A stretch of 6,392 nucleotides of DNA from an uncultured Collinsella sp. (lineage in GTDB: Bacteria; Actinomycetota; Coriobacteriia; Coriobacteriales; Coriobacteriaceae). The notes below the pieces were generated by a model. It had not been told where the DNA came from. It made no database searches and saw only the letters and a list, made by a program, of their open reading frames with translations. Each line of letters starts with the position of its first letter. Positions within the stretch are counted from its first letter, which is position 1. Positions 1 to 5,612 of this stretch are shown piece after piece. The position numbers and the translations under genes are program-made. Location: positions 1-6,392 of the forward strand of contig URUW01000106.1 in the NCBI GenBank assembly GCA_900551205.1. The letters run 5' to 3'.

Positions 1-1145
1 GCGGGCGTCGCGAAGCCGAGCGCGCCGCGGGGCTCGGAGTTCACGTGCGACATGGCCAGCGCCAGGTCGGCCGGGGCGAGCCGGTCGAACCTGATCCCGG
101 CGCCCTTGGGCAGCAGCTTCCTGATCTCGACGTGGTTGCGCTCGCAGGCGCCCTTCTGGTCGCTGCGCCTGGGGTCGCAGTAGAACAGCCTCGTCTCGCC
201 CGGCCCCTCGCCGAGCAGCGCCGCGATCGCCGCCTCGTCGGAGAACTCGGCGCCGTTGTCGGTGAGGACGGCGCGGAACACGCGGCGCGTCCCGTCGGCG
301 CCGAGGATGGCCCGGACGCCCTCCAGGGCGTCCGCGACGCACCCGGCGGTCTTCTCCTCCAGCGGCAGCGCGAGCTGGAGCCTGCTGGGGCGGTGCAGCA
401 GCGTGAGCAGGCAGGCGGAGTCCTCCCGGGCCCCCTCGACGGTGTCCATCTCCCAGGCCGCGGCGCACGCGTCCTCCCCGAGGGCGAGGAACGCGGCATG
501 CGACCTGCGGGCGGAGTGGCGGGTCGCCGCCCGGCCCGCGGCGCGCTTCCTCGGCCTGTAGCCGACCTTGCGCCTGAGCTCCATGTTGGTCATGCCGTCG
601 TAGCCCGCCGAGACCCAGCGGTAGATGGTCGACGGCGACAGGTTCACCGGGCCGCCGTTGCGCGCCGCCATCTGCTCGGGCGACAGCCCCCGGCGCAGGC
701 AGTCCCTTATCGCCTCCAGCCTGGCTGCCGCGGCGGGCTCGTCGGCGTCTATCCCGCGCCTGGACGAGACGAGGACCGAGTCGGCGCACAGCTGCGCGGC
801 CCGGGCCTCGTAGAAGACGTGCGGGCGGCGCTTGCAGCCGATCGTGCGGTACCGCCCGCACCCGTTGCAGCAGCGCGGCCACGCGGCCAGGCGCGGGCAG
901 GCCGCCGACAGGTCGGCGGAGGCGTCCACGCGCTCGCCGCGCCTGGCCTTCGGCGCCGTCACGAACCTGTGCGACGCCACCTCGGCGCTCACCGTCGAGG
1001 GCGACCTGCCCAGCTCCCTCGCGATCTCCCTGCACGACGCCCTGCGCTCCAGCATCCTCTGGACCGTGTCCCGCTCGTGCCTCGTGAGCCTTCCGTAGGC
1101 CCTCGGGACCGCCCTTGCGGAGCCGCTTTTCTTCTTTCCGGACAT
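1..1145 (-). CDS. IS30-family transposase (C-terminus beyond window)
   Basis: This DDE transposase would cut and join the ends of its own element. My translation from the ATG at 1145 down to base 3 gives 381 uninterrupted codons and no stop before the edge. An N-terminal helix-turn-helix (about residues 18-58) includes the IS30-like stretch REIARELGRSPSTVS. A Cys-rich segment follows (CPRLAAWPRCCNGCGRYRTIGC), possibly metal-binding. The rve-type catalytic core shows D234 (in WEMDTVEG), D296 (in LTDNGAEF) and E335 (in ACERNHVEIRKLLPKG). The visible end, NSEPRGALGFATP, matches the usual IS30 C-terminal region, so probably only a few dozen residues are missing. GGAGG at 1151-1155, five bases from the ATG, sets the start. 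Arg is very often AGG, unlike the neighbouring genes. Family assignment is firm; the exact IS name is unknown. Confidence 0.92.
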   Translation of the reverse strand, partial: MSGKKKSGSARAVPRAYGRLTRHERDTVQRMLERRASCREIARELGRSPSTVSAEVASHRFVTAPKARRGERVDASADLSAACPRLAAWPRCCNGCGRYRTIGCKRRPHVFYEARAAQLCADSVLVSSRRGIDADEPAAAARLEAIRDCLRRGLSPEQMAARNGGPVNLSPSTIYRWVSAGYDGMTNMELRRKVGYRPRKRAAGRAATRHSARRSHAAFLALGEDACAAAWEMDTVEGAREDSACLLTLLHRPSRLQLALPLEEKTAGCVADALEGVRAILGADGTRRVFRAVLTDNGAEFSDEAAIAALLGEGPGETRLFYCDPRRSDQKGACERNHVEIRKLLPKGAGIRFDRLAPADLALAMSHVNSEPRGALGFATP

Positions 1146-1150
1146 GCCGT

Positions 1151-1155
1151 CCTCC
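1151..1155 (-). promoter_or_regulatory. Ribosome binding site of the transposase
   Basis: On the minus strand GGAGG lies five bases before the ATG at 1145. This supports that start and gives a transposase beginning just before its helix-turn-helix. Confidence 0.75.
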
Positions 1156-1164
1156 GATCTCCCG

Positions 1165-1183
1165 GGGCCGGCCGATCCGGCCC
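1165..1183 (-). promoter_or_regulatory. GC-only hairpin in the transposase leader
   Basis: Perfect 7-bp arms, 1165-1171 and 1177-1183 (gggccgg/ccggccc), enclose a 5-base loop between the element's end and the transposase RBS. Some IS elements use such stems to block expression from incoming transcripts. That role here is inference. Confidence 0.45.
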
Positions 1184-1197
1184 TCAGGGTATCGGGT

Positions 1198-1235
1198 TCC
1201 CACATTCATCCGCACATGTACGGATGAATGTGGGA
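1198..1235. repeat. 38-bp near-perfect palindrome at the IS end
   Basis: Arms 1199-1212 (cccacattcatccg) and 1221-1234 are exact reverse complements. They extend one base outward (t1198/a1235). The centre 1214-1219 (acatgt) is itself palindromic, so only c1213/a1220 fails to pair. It may be the IS terminal repeat facing a second copy, or a palindromic target site, which IS30-type elements are known to favour. It could also fold as a transcript hairpin. Confidence 0.8.
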
Positions 1236-1298
1236 GGTGTTCGGATAAAGTCGATAATCAAGGCCGTTTATCGCGTATAGCTACCGTTTGCGGAATAA

Positions 1299-1327
1299 GT
1301 AACACTCCTTAATAAACCGTGTAGAAT
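1299..1327 (+). promoter_or_regulatory. Candidate sigma-70-type promoter for degV
   Basis: A -35-like GTAACA (1299-1304) and a -10-like TAGAAT (1322-1327) are separated by 17 bp. This predicts a transcript start near 1334 and a leader of about 140 nt that includes both stem-loops at 1351-1427. The site lies outside the IS, so degV would keep its own promoter after the insertion. Confidence 0.45.
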
Positions 1328-1350
1328 CTCAGATAAGCACGGAGTTTTCC

Positions 1351-1395
1351 AGGGAGACGCTGTCCTTTGTTGTGTGCAAGGGGCGGCGTCTCTTT
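1351..1395 (+). promoter_or_regulatory. Large stem-loop in the degV leader
   Basis: The core stem pairs 1354-1368 with 1378-1392 over 15 bp, counting G-U pairs, around a 9-base loop. It can lengthen to 1351/1395. Only three T's follow, so it is a poor simple terminator, but it could be an attenuator, a binding site or the body of a small RNA. I do not recognise it as a known riboswitch class. Confidence 0.5.
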
Positions 1396-1406
1396 GGCGC
1401 TTGGAG

Positions 1407-1427
1407 GCCGTTCTGCAGCAGGACGGC
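1407..1427 (+). promoter_or_regulatory. Second stem-loop in the degV leader
   Basis: Left arm gccgttctgc (1407-1416) pairs with gcaggacggc (1418-1427), with one G-U pair and a single central base; the real loop would be a few bases wider. It lies 11 bases after the larger stem-loop and about 45 bases before the degV start. No T-run follows. Confidence 0.45.
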
Positions 1428-1472
1428 GGACGTGCGTCACATATTCAAAAGCCAACGTCGAGATGGGTTGTG

Positions 1473-2333
1473 ATGATAATGGGCAAGTACGTAATCGTGG
1501 TTGAGTCTGGTTCGGATGTGACGCCGGAGCTCTGCGAGCGCTATGGCATCGTGCGCGTGCCCATGCATGTCACGATTGGTGACGAGACCGTCGAAGACGG
1601 ATCGATCGACCCGCTTGAGATTTACTCGCGCTGCAACGAGTTTGGTGTGATGCCCAAGACCAGCGGTTGCTCGCCGGCGGATTTTGCGCATGTGTACGAC
1701 CGCATCCACGCCGAGCGGCCCGATGCGACCATTTTGCATCTTGCGTATTCCGAGGTTACGACCTGCTCGCATCAGTCGTCGAAGATTGCGGCAAAGGGCC
1801 GCGATTACGTCTTCTCCATGGATACGCGCTTTGTGTCGGTGGGCCAGTCGCTTGTCGCCGTTGAGACCGCCAAGTATATCGAAGCCCATCCGGATGCCAC
1901 CGTCGACGAGATTTTCGCCTTTACCAATTCGGTGATGGACCGCGTGCTGCTGGGCTTTGTTCCTACGGACCTTGCCTTCCTTAAGGCGGGTGGTCGCTTG
2001 TCCAACGTCGCGTTTCTTGGCGCCCATCTGCTCAAGATTAAGCCCTGCATTGAGGTAACGGGTGGCAAATTCGTGGCGACCAAGAAGCTCCGCGGCTCTA
2101 TGCTCAAGTGCGCCCGTGCCTTTATTGACCACATGGTTGCGAAGGGCGATATTGATTACTCGCACATTGGTTTGGCGTATTCAGTGGGCCTTTCCGAGGA
2201 GCTGCGCGACGATATGGAAGTCTATGCGCACGACCTGGGCTTTAAGGACGTTACCTGGACTCAGGTCGGCGGCGTCATCTCGAGCCACTGCGGCCCGACC
2301 GCCTTTGGCGCGGTGCTTACGCTTAAGGCGTAG
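1473..2333 (+). CDS. DegV family protein (fatty-acid-binding)
   Basis: DegV/FakB-type cytosolic proteins hold a single long-chain fatty acid. In Firmicutes FakB presents it to the kinase FakA; no fakA-like gene is visible here, so the partner is unknown. From 1473 the protein is 286 aa, the usual family size. It starts with the beta strand KYVIVVESGSDVTPE, has the ligand-binding loop TSGCSP (residues 63-68), the conserved LAFLKAGGRLSN segment (GGRLS at 173-177), KIKPCIEV, and a C-terminal SSHCGP (H272), matching the family's S/A-H-x-G-P motif. The start is uncertain. ATGs at 1473 and 1479 are both in frame; gagatggg, ending at 1467, is better spaced for 1473. An in-frame GTG at 1374 falls inside a hairpin and is unlikely. 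The gene ends at a strong terminator and is probably monocistronic. Confidence 0.92.
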   Translation: MIMGKYVIVVESGSDVTPELCERYGIVRVPMHVTIGDETVEDGSIDPLEIYSRCNEFGVMPKTSGCSPADFAHVYDRIHAERPDATILHLAYSEVTTCSHQSSKIAAKGRDYVFSMDTRFVSVGQSLVAVETAKYIEAHPDATVDEIFAFTNSVMDRVLLGFVPTDLAFLKAGGRLSNVAFLGAHLLKIKPCIEVTGGKFVATKKLRGSMLKCARAFIDHMVAKGDIDYSHIGLAYSVGLSEELRDDMEVYAHDLGFKDVTWTQVGGVISSHCGPTAFGAVLTLKA

Positions 2334-2363
2334 GGCCTGGCGTCTATCGATTTCTATTGCTTC

Positions 2364-2401
2364 GGCGGCGAGCGGGTTGTGACAACCTTCCCGCCGCTTT
2401 T
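2364..2401 (+). terminator. Rho-independent terminator after degV
   Basis: An outer stem pairs gcggcg (2365-2370) with cgccgc (2392-2397). An inner stem, ggtt/aacc, lies around the centre, and an alternative pairing gcggg/cccgc (2372-2376 with 2390-2394) is possible. TTTT follows at 2398-2401. It sits 31 bases past the degV stop. Confidence 0.7.
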
Positions 2402-2464
2402 GCGTGGAGTCAAATAGGACGATCAAATTGACCGCTAAACCGTTTCGCCATCAGGCGTATGGGC

Positions 2465-2470
2465 TAGAAT
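2465..2470 (+). promoter_or_regulatory. Candidate -10 element for pflA
   Basis: TAGAAT lies about 50 bases before the pflA start, and the same hexamer is the candidate -10 of degV. No good -35 is found 16-18 bp upstream. TTGACC at 2428-2433 is too far away (31 bp), so activation by another factor, or a wrong call, is possible. Confidence 0.3.
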
Positions 2471-2520
2471 GGCTCTGGCATTTTAATTGACAAAAACCAA
2501 AGAGAGGCAAGGTTGCGGGA

Positions 2521-3339
2521 ATGGCTGAGATGACGCTTGAGGGTGTGGATGCTCATCCCGAGGACTCTGCGTATGCCCTGGGTCGCGTGCATTCGATCGA
2601 GACGATGGGAACGGTCGACGGTCCCGGCATCCGCTTTGTAGTGTTTGTTCAGGGTTGCCCCATGCGTTGTGCGTATTGTCACAATCCCGATACCTGGTCT
2701 GTTAACGGCGGCACGATGGTGACCGTCGAGCATCTCATGGACGAGTTCCAGAGCAACCATGAGTTCTACCGTAGCGGCGGCATTACCGTTTCGGGCGGCG
2801 AACCGCTCCTGCAGCCCGAGTTTTTGGCCGACCTGTTCCGTGTGATGCACAACAACCCCGATGGCCGCGTACACACCTGCCTAGACAGCTGTGGCTATGC
2901 ATTTGATCCCAAGCATCCGGAGAAGTTCGATGCTGTTCTCAACGAGACCGATATGGTGCTGCTCGACATCAAGCATGCCGATCCGGTTGAGCATAAAAAG
3001 CTGACCGGTTGCGATCCTGCGCGCATCCTGGCGTTTGGCGATGAGCTTGCCCGTCGCAAGATTAAGGTTGTTATTCGCCATGTGGTGGTGCCGGGTATCA
3101 CCGACACGGCGGAGGAATGCGAGAAGCTCGGTCGCCTGATCGCTCCATGGCACAACGTGGTGGGCCTGGAAATGCTGCCGTATCACACGATGGGTGTCGT
3201 CAAGTACGAGCAACTGGGTATTCCCTATAAGCTCGAGGGCGTGCCCCAGATGGATACCGCGCGCATGCCCGAGCTGCGCAACGCCGTCATGGCCGGCATG
3301 AAAAAGCGCCGTGCGGAACTCAAAAACGCCATCGGCTAG
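2521..3339 (+). CDS. pflA: Pyruvate formate-lyase activating enzyme (radical SAM)
   Basis: PflA uses S-adenosylmethionine and a [4Fe-4S] cluster to place the glycyl radical on pyruvate formate-lyase, switching on anaerobic cleavage of pyruvate to acetyl-CoA and formate. The cluster motif CxxxCxxC is clear at C46, C50 and C53 (CPMRCAYC), inside the signature ETMGTVDGPGIRFVVFVQGC. The SAM-binding SGGEP is at 91-95. The later family blocks LDSCGY (121-126), LLDIKH (147-152) and RHVVVPG (186-192) are all present. At 272 aa it is about 20 residues longer than typical PflA at the N-terminus. The ATG at 2530 is an alternative start; AAGG at 2509-2512 is a modest RBS for 2521. No pyruvate formate-lyase gene lies in the window, although pflB and pflA are commonly adjacent. 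Another glycyl-radical activase is less likely given this close match. Confidence 0.93.
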   Translation: MAEMTLEGVDAHPEDSAYALGRVHSIETMGTVDGPGIRFVVFVQGCPMRCAYCHNPDTWSVNGGTMVTVEHLMDEFQSNHEFYRSGGITVSGGEPLLQPEFLADLFRVMHNNPDGRVHTCLDSCGYAFDPKHPEKFDAVLNETDMVLLDIKHADPVEHKKLTGCDPARILAFGDELARRKIKVVIRHVVVPGITDTAEECEKLGRLIAPWHNVVGLEMLPYHTMGVVKYEQLGIPYKLEGVPQMDTARMPELRNAVMAGMKKRRAELKNAIG

Positions 3340-3341
3340 CA

Positions 3342-3381
3342 GCACTCATTGGGGACAGACTTAAATGAGTGCCCCGGGCAC
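3342..3381. repeat. REP/MITE-like overlapping inverted repeats after pflA
   Basis: Arms gcactcatt (3342-3350) and aatgagtgc (3364-3372) are perfect reverse complements around ggggacagactta. A second inverted repeat, gtgccc-c-gggcac (3369-3381), overlaps the right arm. The style of the core, ggggacagactta, recalls intergenic repeats linked to REP-associated transposases, but that is from memory. It starts three bases after the pflA stop, so it could also act as a transcript-end hairpin, although no T-run follows. Confidence 0.55.
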
Positions 3382-3408
3382 ATAGTTGATCGCTAAAGAG
3401 CCCCGTCA

Positions 3409-3475
3409 AGTTGCGGTGGAATAGTTCTTGTGTATCGGCCTATGCCGTCCAAACAGGAACTATTTCACCGCAACT
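3409..3475. repeat. Long hairpin-forming inverted repeat
   Basis: Left arm 3409-3427 (agttgcggtggaatagttc) pairs with 3457-3475 over 19 positions, with a single G-T wobble at 3419/3465. Four more pairs continue inward (3428-3431 with 3453-3456). The centre holds its own small stem, cggc/gccg (3436-3439 with 3444-3447). There is no open reading frame and no T-run. It may be a MITE-like intergenic element or a structured RNA. Confidence 0.75.
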
Positions 3476-3567
3476 GCGTTTTGGGCAGAGATGCGCAACA
3501 GAATCGTGCCATTTGGATAAATACGCCTGTGGTTTCTTTAAAGACGCCTTAAACGGTGTCAAACAAT

Positions 3568-3596
3568 TTGGGAAAGAAATGGCTGCTCAGTATTAT
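3568..3596 (+). promoter_or_regulatory. Promoter of the serine hydrolase gene
   Basis: The -35-like TTGGGA (3568-3573) and -10 TATTAT (3591-3596, five of six consensus bases) are 17 bp apart. This predicts a start near 3603 and a short leader of about 30 nt containing the RBS. It supports the GTG at 3634 as the true start. Confidence 0.6.
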
Positions 3597-3623
3597 GCTG
3601 CTCGTATATGAACGGGCACAATC

Positions 3624-3628
3624 AGGAG
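3624..3628 (+). promoter_or_regulatory. Ribosome binding site fixing the GTG start at 3634
   Basis: AGGAG lies five bases before GTG at 3634. No comparable site precedes the upstream in-frame GTG at 3556. Confidence 0.75.
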
Positions 3629-3633
3629 ACCAC

Positions 3634-4752
3634 GTGCGAAAGGGCAAATCGCGGGACGAGTATGTGCCGCAGCATGGCAGCAGATATGAGACGAAGGGCA
3701 TGTCTTCGCGCGGCCTTGCCGACGCTCGCTTTCGCGGGGCGAAGATTGCCGCCATAGGAATGCTAGCGTTAGCGGTTTTTATCCTCGGAATTGCCGTTAA
3801 AACCCACGCCTTGGAGCGAACGGTGCGCTCAGATGCGTCAACGGTACAGCTGCAAAACGAGAAGGTTTCAAAGTCCAAAGCGTCGGCAGATCAAGCTCTG
3901 TCGACGGCAGATCTCAAGACGAGACTTTCGAAGGCGGACTTCAACGATATCCCTTCGGGTGATACCGTTCAAACCTTCTCGTTGGTGGATAACAAGACTC
4001 CTACCTTGGAGGATCAGAGCCTTACCTCGCTCCAGGATGCCCTGAGTCGGGCGCAGGAGCTGGGCGACGTAGGCGTAGTGTTCTACGACCTATCGAGCGG
4101 TAGGGGCGTGACGTATAACGCCGATGTCGCGGTGTATGGAGCGAGCAGTTACAAGGCGCTGTATGCGCTCTATATTTGCGAGACGTTGGTCGAATCGGGG
4201 CAGGTGTCGCTCGATTGGGCTTTAGCCACGTATGGTGGTTACAGCATGGGCTGGCAGACGGTACGCGACCTTATCGAGAATGCCGTCGTCAACTCGGACA
4301 ACGATTCGTTTATCGCGTTACGCGCGGCGTTTGACCATGATGGCTATGAGGATTGGATTGCCAACCTGGGTGTTGATAACGAAACGGCACTGGATCCGAT
4401 GAGTGATTTTCCGACCTACTGCCCGCGCACCTCGGCCAAGTTGTGGTGCGAGATGAGTGAGTATTTGAGCTGTGACACCGAGACGTCGCAATGGCTGTCG
4501 GGCCTTCTGACCTCTACGACCCGATCGTTTATTCGCGATGGCATTGCGGACGATCAGGTCTTGGTGCGCAACAAGGCGGGTTGGATCAGCGAGGACGGTT
4601 GCTATTCGACATGCGATGCCGGACTGATCGACGTCGACGGCCATAGCTATGTTATGAGCGTCATGACGTCGATGCCGTGGAGCGATCGCTCGAGCGAGGT
4701 TACGGCTGCGATTGCAAAGGCGCTCTATGATGTGCGGTCCTCGTTGGCCTAG
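3634..4752 (+). CDS. Membrane-anchored serine hydrolase, class A beta-lactamase-like fold
   Basis: From GTG 3634 the protein is 372 aa. A charged N-terminus of about 37 residues leads into one hydrophobic helix (about 38-55), most likely an uncleaved anchor leaving the rest outside the cell. A polar Ser/Lys/Asp-rich linker (about 60-130) follows, then the catalytic domain. This shows the three active-site motifs of penicillin-recognising enzymes in order: S171-S-Y-K174 (SxxK), S221-D-N223 (SDN) and K314-A-G316 (the KTG position). I cannot find a clear counterpart of the omega-loop Glu that beta-lactamases need for deacylation, so a peptidase or other cell-wall role is as likely as drug hydrolysis. 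Several Cys in the outer domain could form disulfides. It has its own promoter; the nucleosidase gene starts 80 bp downstream in the same direction. Fold is confident, substrate unknown. Confidence 0.82.
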   Translation: MRKGKSRDEYVPQHGSRYETKGMSSRGLADARFRGAKIAAIGMLALAVFILGIAVKTHALERTVRSDASTVQLQNEKVSKSKASADQALSTADLKTRLSKADFNDIPSGDTVQTFSLVDNKTPTLEDQSLTSLQDALSRAQELGDVGVVFYDLSSGRGVTYNADVAVYGASSYKALYALYICETLVESGQVSLDWALATYGGYSMGWQTVRDLIENAVVNSDNDSFIALRAAFDHDGYEDWIANLGVDNETALDPMSDFPTYCPRTSAKLWCEMSEYLSCDTETSQWLSGLLTSTTRSFIRDGIADDQVLVRNKAGWISEDGCYSTCDAGLIDVDGHSYVMSVMTSMPWSDRSSEVTAAIAKALYDVRSSLA

Positions 4753-4784
4753 CGACTTCGTAAAAAGTGAAAGAACCAAAATGC

Positions 4785-4793
4785 TGGTACCAT
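4785..4793 (+). promoter_or_regulatory. Possible extended -10 promoter before the nucleosidase
   Basis: TGG-TACCAT fits a TGn extended -10 with four of six -10 bases. No good -35 is seen. It would give the nucleosidase-engB pair a start separate from the hydrolase. Confidence 0.25.
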
Positions 4794-4832
4794 ACCGTGG
4801 ATAAGCAATTTGCACGAATTTGGGGGGATGGC

Positions 4833-5573
4833 ATGGCAACCATCGCGATCATAGGCGCACTCGAAAAAGAGGTTACGCAGATTAAAGAAGAACTGAACGG
4901 CGCTCATGTGTCGCAAGAGGCGGGCTTGACCGTTGTAAGCGGCGAGCTTGACGGTCTGACAGTAGTCGCCACGACCGCTGGCATGGGCACCGTGAATGCC
5001 GCCGCCGCAACGCAGCATCTCATCAGCAAATACGCCCCGCGGGCAGTTGTGTTTTCGGGTATCGCGGGCGGCCTAAACCCTAAGCTCCATATTAACGACG
5101 TGATTATTGGCAAGTGCCTGCGCTATCTGGATACTGACACGGCACTCATTGCCGAGTCGGCGCCGGGGCTCGAGGAGTTTGTCTCGACGCCGGCGTTGGT
5201 TGATGTTGCTGCCGCCGTGCTTGCCGAGCATGGATTTGTGGATGCCTCGACGGAGGAGACTTCTGCGGAGAAGGACCCCAAGCAGTTCCTGTGTGGCGCT
5301 ATCGCCACGGGTGACCGCTTTGTTACGGGTGACGCCATGCGTAACGCTGCGATTGAGGCCACGCATGCCGATTGCGTCGAGATGGAGGGCGCGGCAATTG
5401 CGCACATCGCGGCCAAGAATGGTGTCGATTGCCTGGTGCTGCGCGCTATCAGCGATAATTGTGACGAGGCATATGACGCGTTTTGTGAGCGCGAGTTCGA
5501 TCTGGATGAGTACGCTCGCACCGCGAGCGGCATCACGCTTGACATCGTTCGTCGTATTGCCGCCGCGCAATAG
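4833..5573 (+). CDS. mtnN: 5'-methylthioadenosine/S-adenosylhomocysteine nucleosidase family
   Basis: This family cleaves adenine from methylthioadenosine and S-adenosylhomocysteine, clearing products of SAM-dependent reactions and feeding methionine and AI-2 routes. The 246-aa protein opens with IAIIGALEKEV, whose E13 matches the catalytic Glu12 of the E. coli enzyme. It has the ribose/phosphate-pocket block VVFSGIAGGLNPKL, GDRFVTGD, the VEMEGAAIAH segment with E185 (E. coli Glu174) and RAISDN with the acid D208 (E. coli Asp197). All three key residues are therefore present. It is slightly longer than usual because of residues about 130-150. The start at 4833 follows a G-rich RBS (4822-4827); an open frame reaching back to 4767 lacks one. 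A related futalosine or other purine nucleosidase cannot be excluded from sequence alone. It is probably co-transcribed with engB. Confidence 0.87.
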   Translation: MATIAIIGALEKEVTQIKEELNGAHVSQEAGLTVVSGELDGLTVVATTAGMGTVNAAAATQHLISKYAPRAVVFSGIAGGLNPKLHINDVIIGKCLRYLDTDTALIAESAPGLEEFVSTPALVDVAAAVLAEHGFVDASTEETSAEKDPKQFLCGAIATGDRFVTGDAMRNAAIEATHADCVEMEGAAIAHIAAKNGVDCLVLRAISDNCDEAYDAFCEREFDLDEYARTASGITLDIVRRIAAAQ

Positions 5574-5601
5574 CGCGCCCGTTTTGTAAAAACCTACGAC
5601 C

Positions 5602-5607
5602 AAGGAG
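5602..5607 (+). promoter_or_regulatory. Ribosome binding site of engB
   Basis: AAGGAG lies five bases before ATG 5613. The in-frame GTG at 5607 overlaps this site and can be set aside as a start. Confidence 0.8.
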
Positions 5608-5612
5608 TGTCC

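Larger units (their letters stand above)
1..1235 (-). mobile_element. IS30-family insertion sequence, partial (runs off the left edge)
   Basis: The element consists of one long minus-strand transposase gene plus its upstream end. The far end and its terminal repeat lie outside the window, so terminal inverted repeats and target duplications cannot be compared. I place the near boundary at or inside the palindrome at 1198-1235, because IS30-type elements usually have only a short leader before the transposase and because A/T-richer, host-like sequence begins just after it. The exact base is uncertain. The element is visibly more GC-rich than the rest of the window and its Arg codon use differs, which suggests separate ancestry. 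The transposase frame is undamaged as far as it can be seen, so the copy may be active. Confidence 0.85.
3340..3567. other. Gene-free, repeat-rich intergenic stretch
   Basis: With the promoter and leader that follow, about 294 bp separate pflA from the hydrolase. The content is the two inverted-repeat elements described separately, an AT-richer stretch after 3476, and no credible gene. An in-frame GTG at 3556 could lengthen the hydrolase, but it lies upstream of the likely promoter. Confidence 0.6.

Noticed and set aside
41..499. A 152-codon minus-strand frame rich in Arg, Ser and Pro
   Set aside because: It overlaps the transposase in another frame of the same strand and has no recognisable domain or RBS.
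1252..1273. Inverted repeat cgataa/ttatcg between the IS and degV
   Set aside because: Six-base arms with a 10-base loop are easily expected by chance in this AT-richer stretch.
45..1280. A 411-codon plus-strand open frame opposite the transposase
   Set aside because: It is an antisense shadow typical of very GC-rich DNA. It has low-complexity Arg/Pro/Ala/Gly content and no domain, and the opposite strand encodes a clear transposase.
1437..2165. A 242-codon minus-strand frame opposite degV
   Set aside because: It is fully antisense to a well-supported DegV gene, and its product shows no family features.
2487..2492. TTGACA as a -35 box for pflA
   Set aside because: It is only 28 bases before the start codon, so a matching -10 would fall on the RBS and start; none is seen.
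3556..3633. GTG at 3556 as the hydrolase start, adding 26 residues
   Set aside because: It lies upstream of the candidate promoter and has no RBS, whereas GTG 3634 has AGGAG at ideal spacing.
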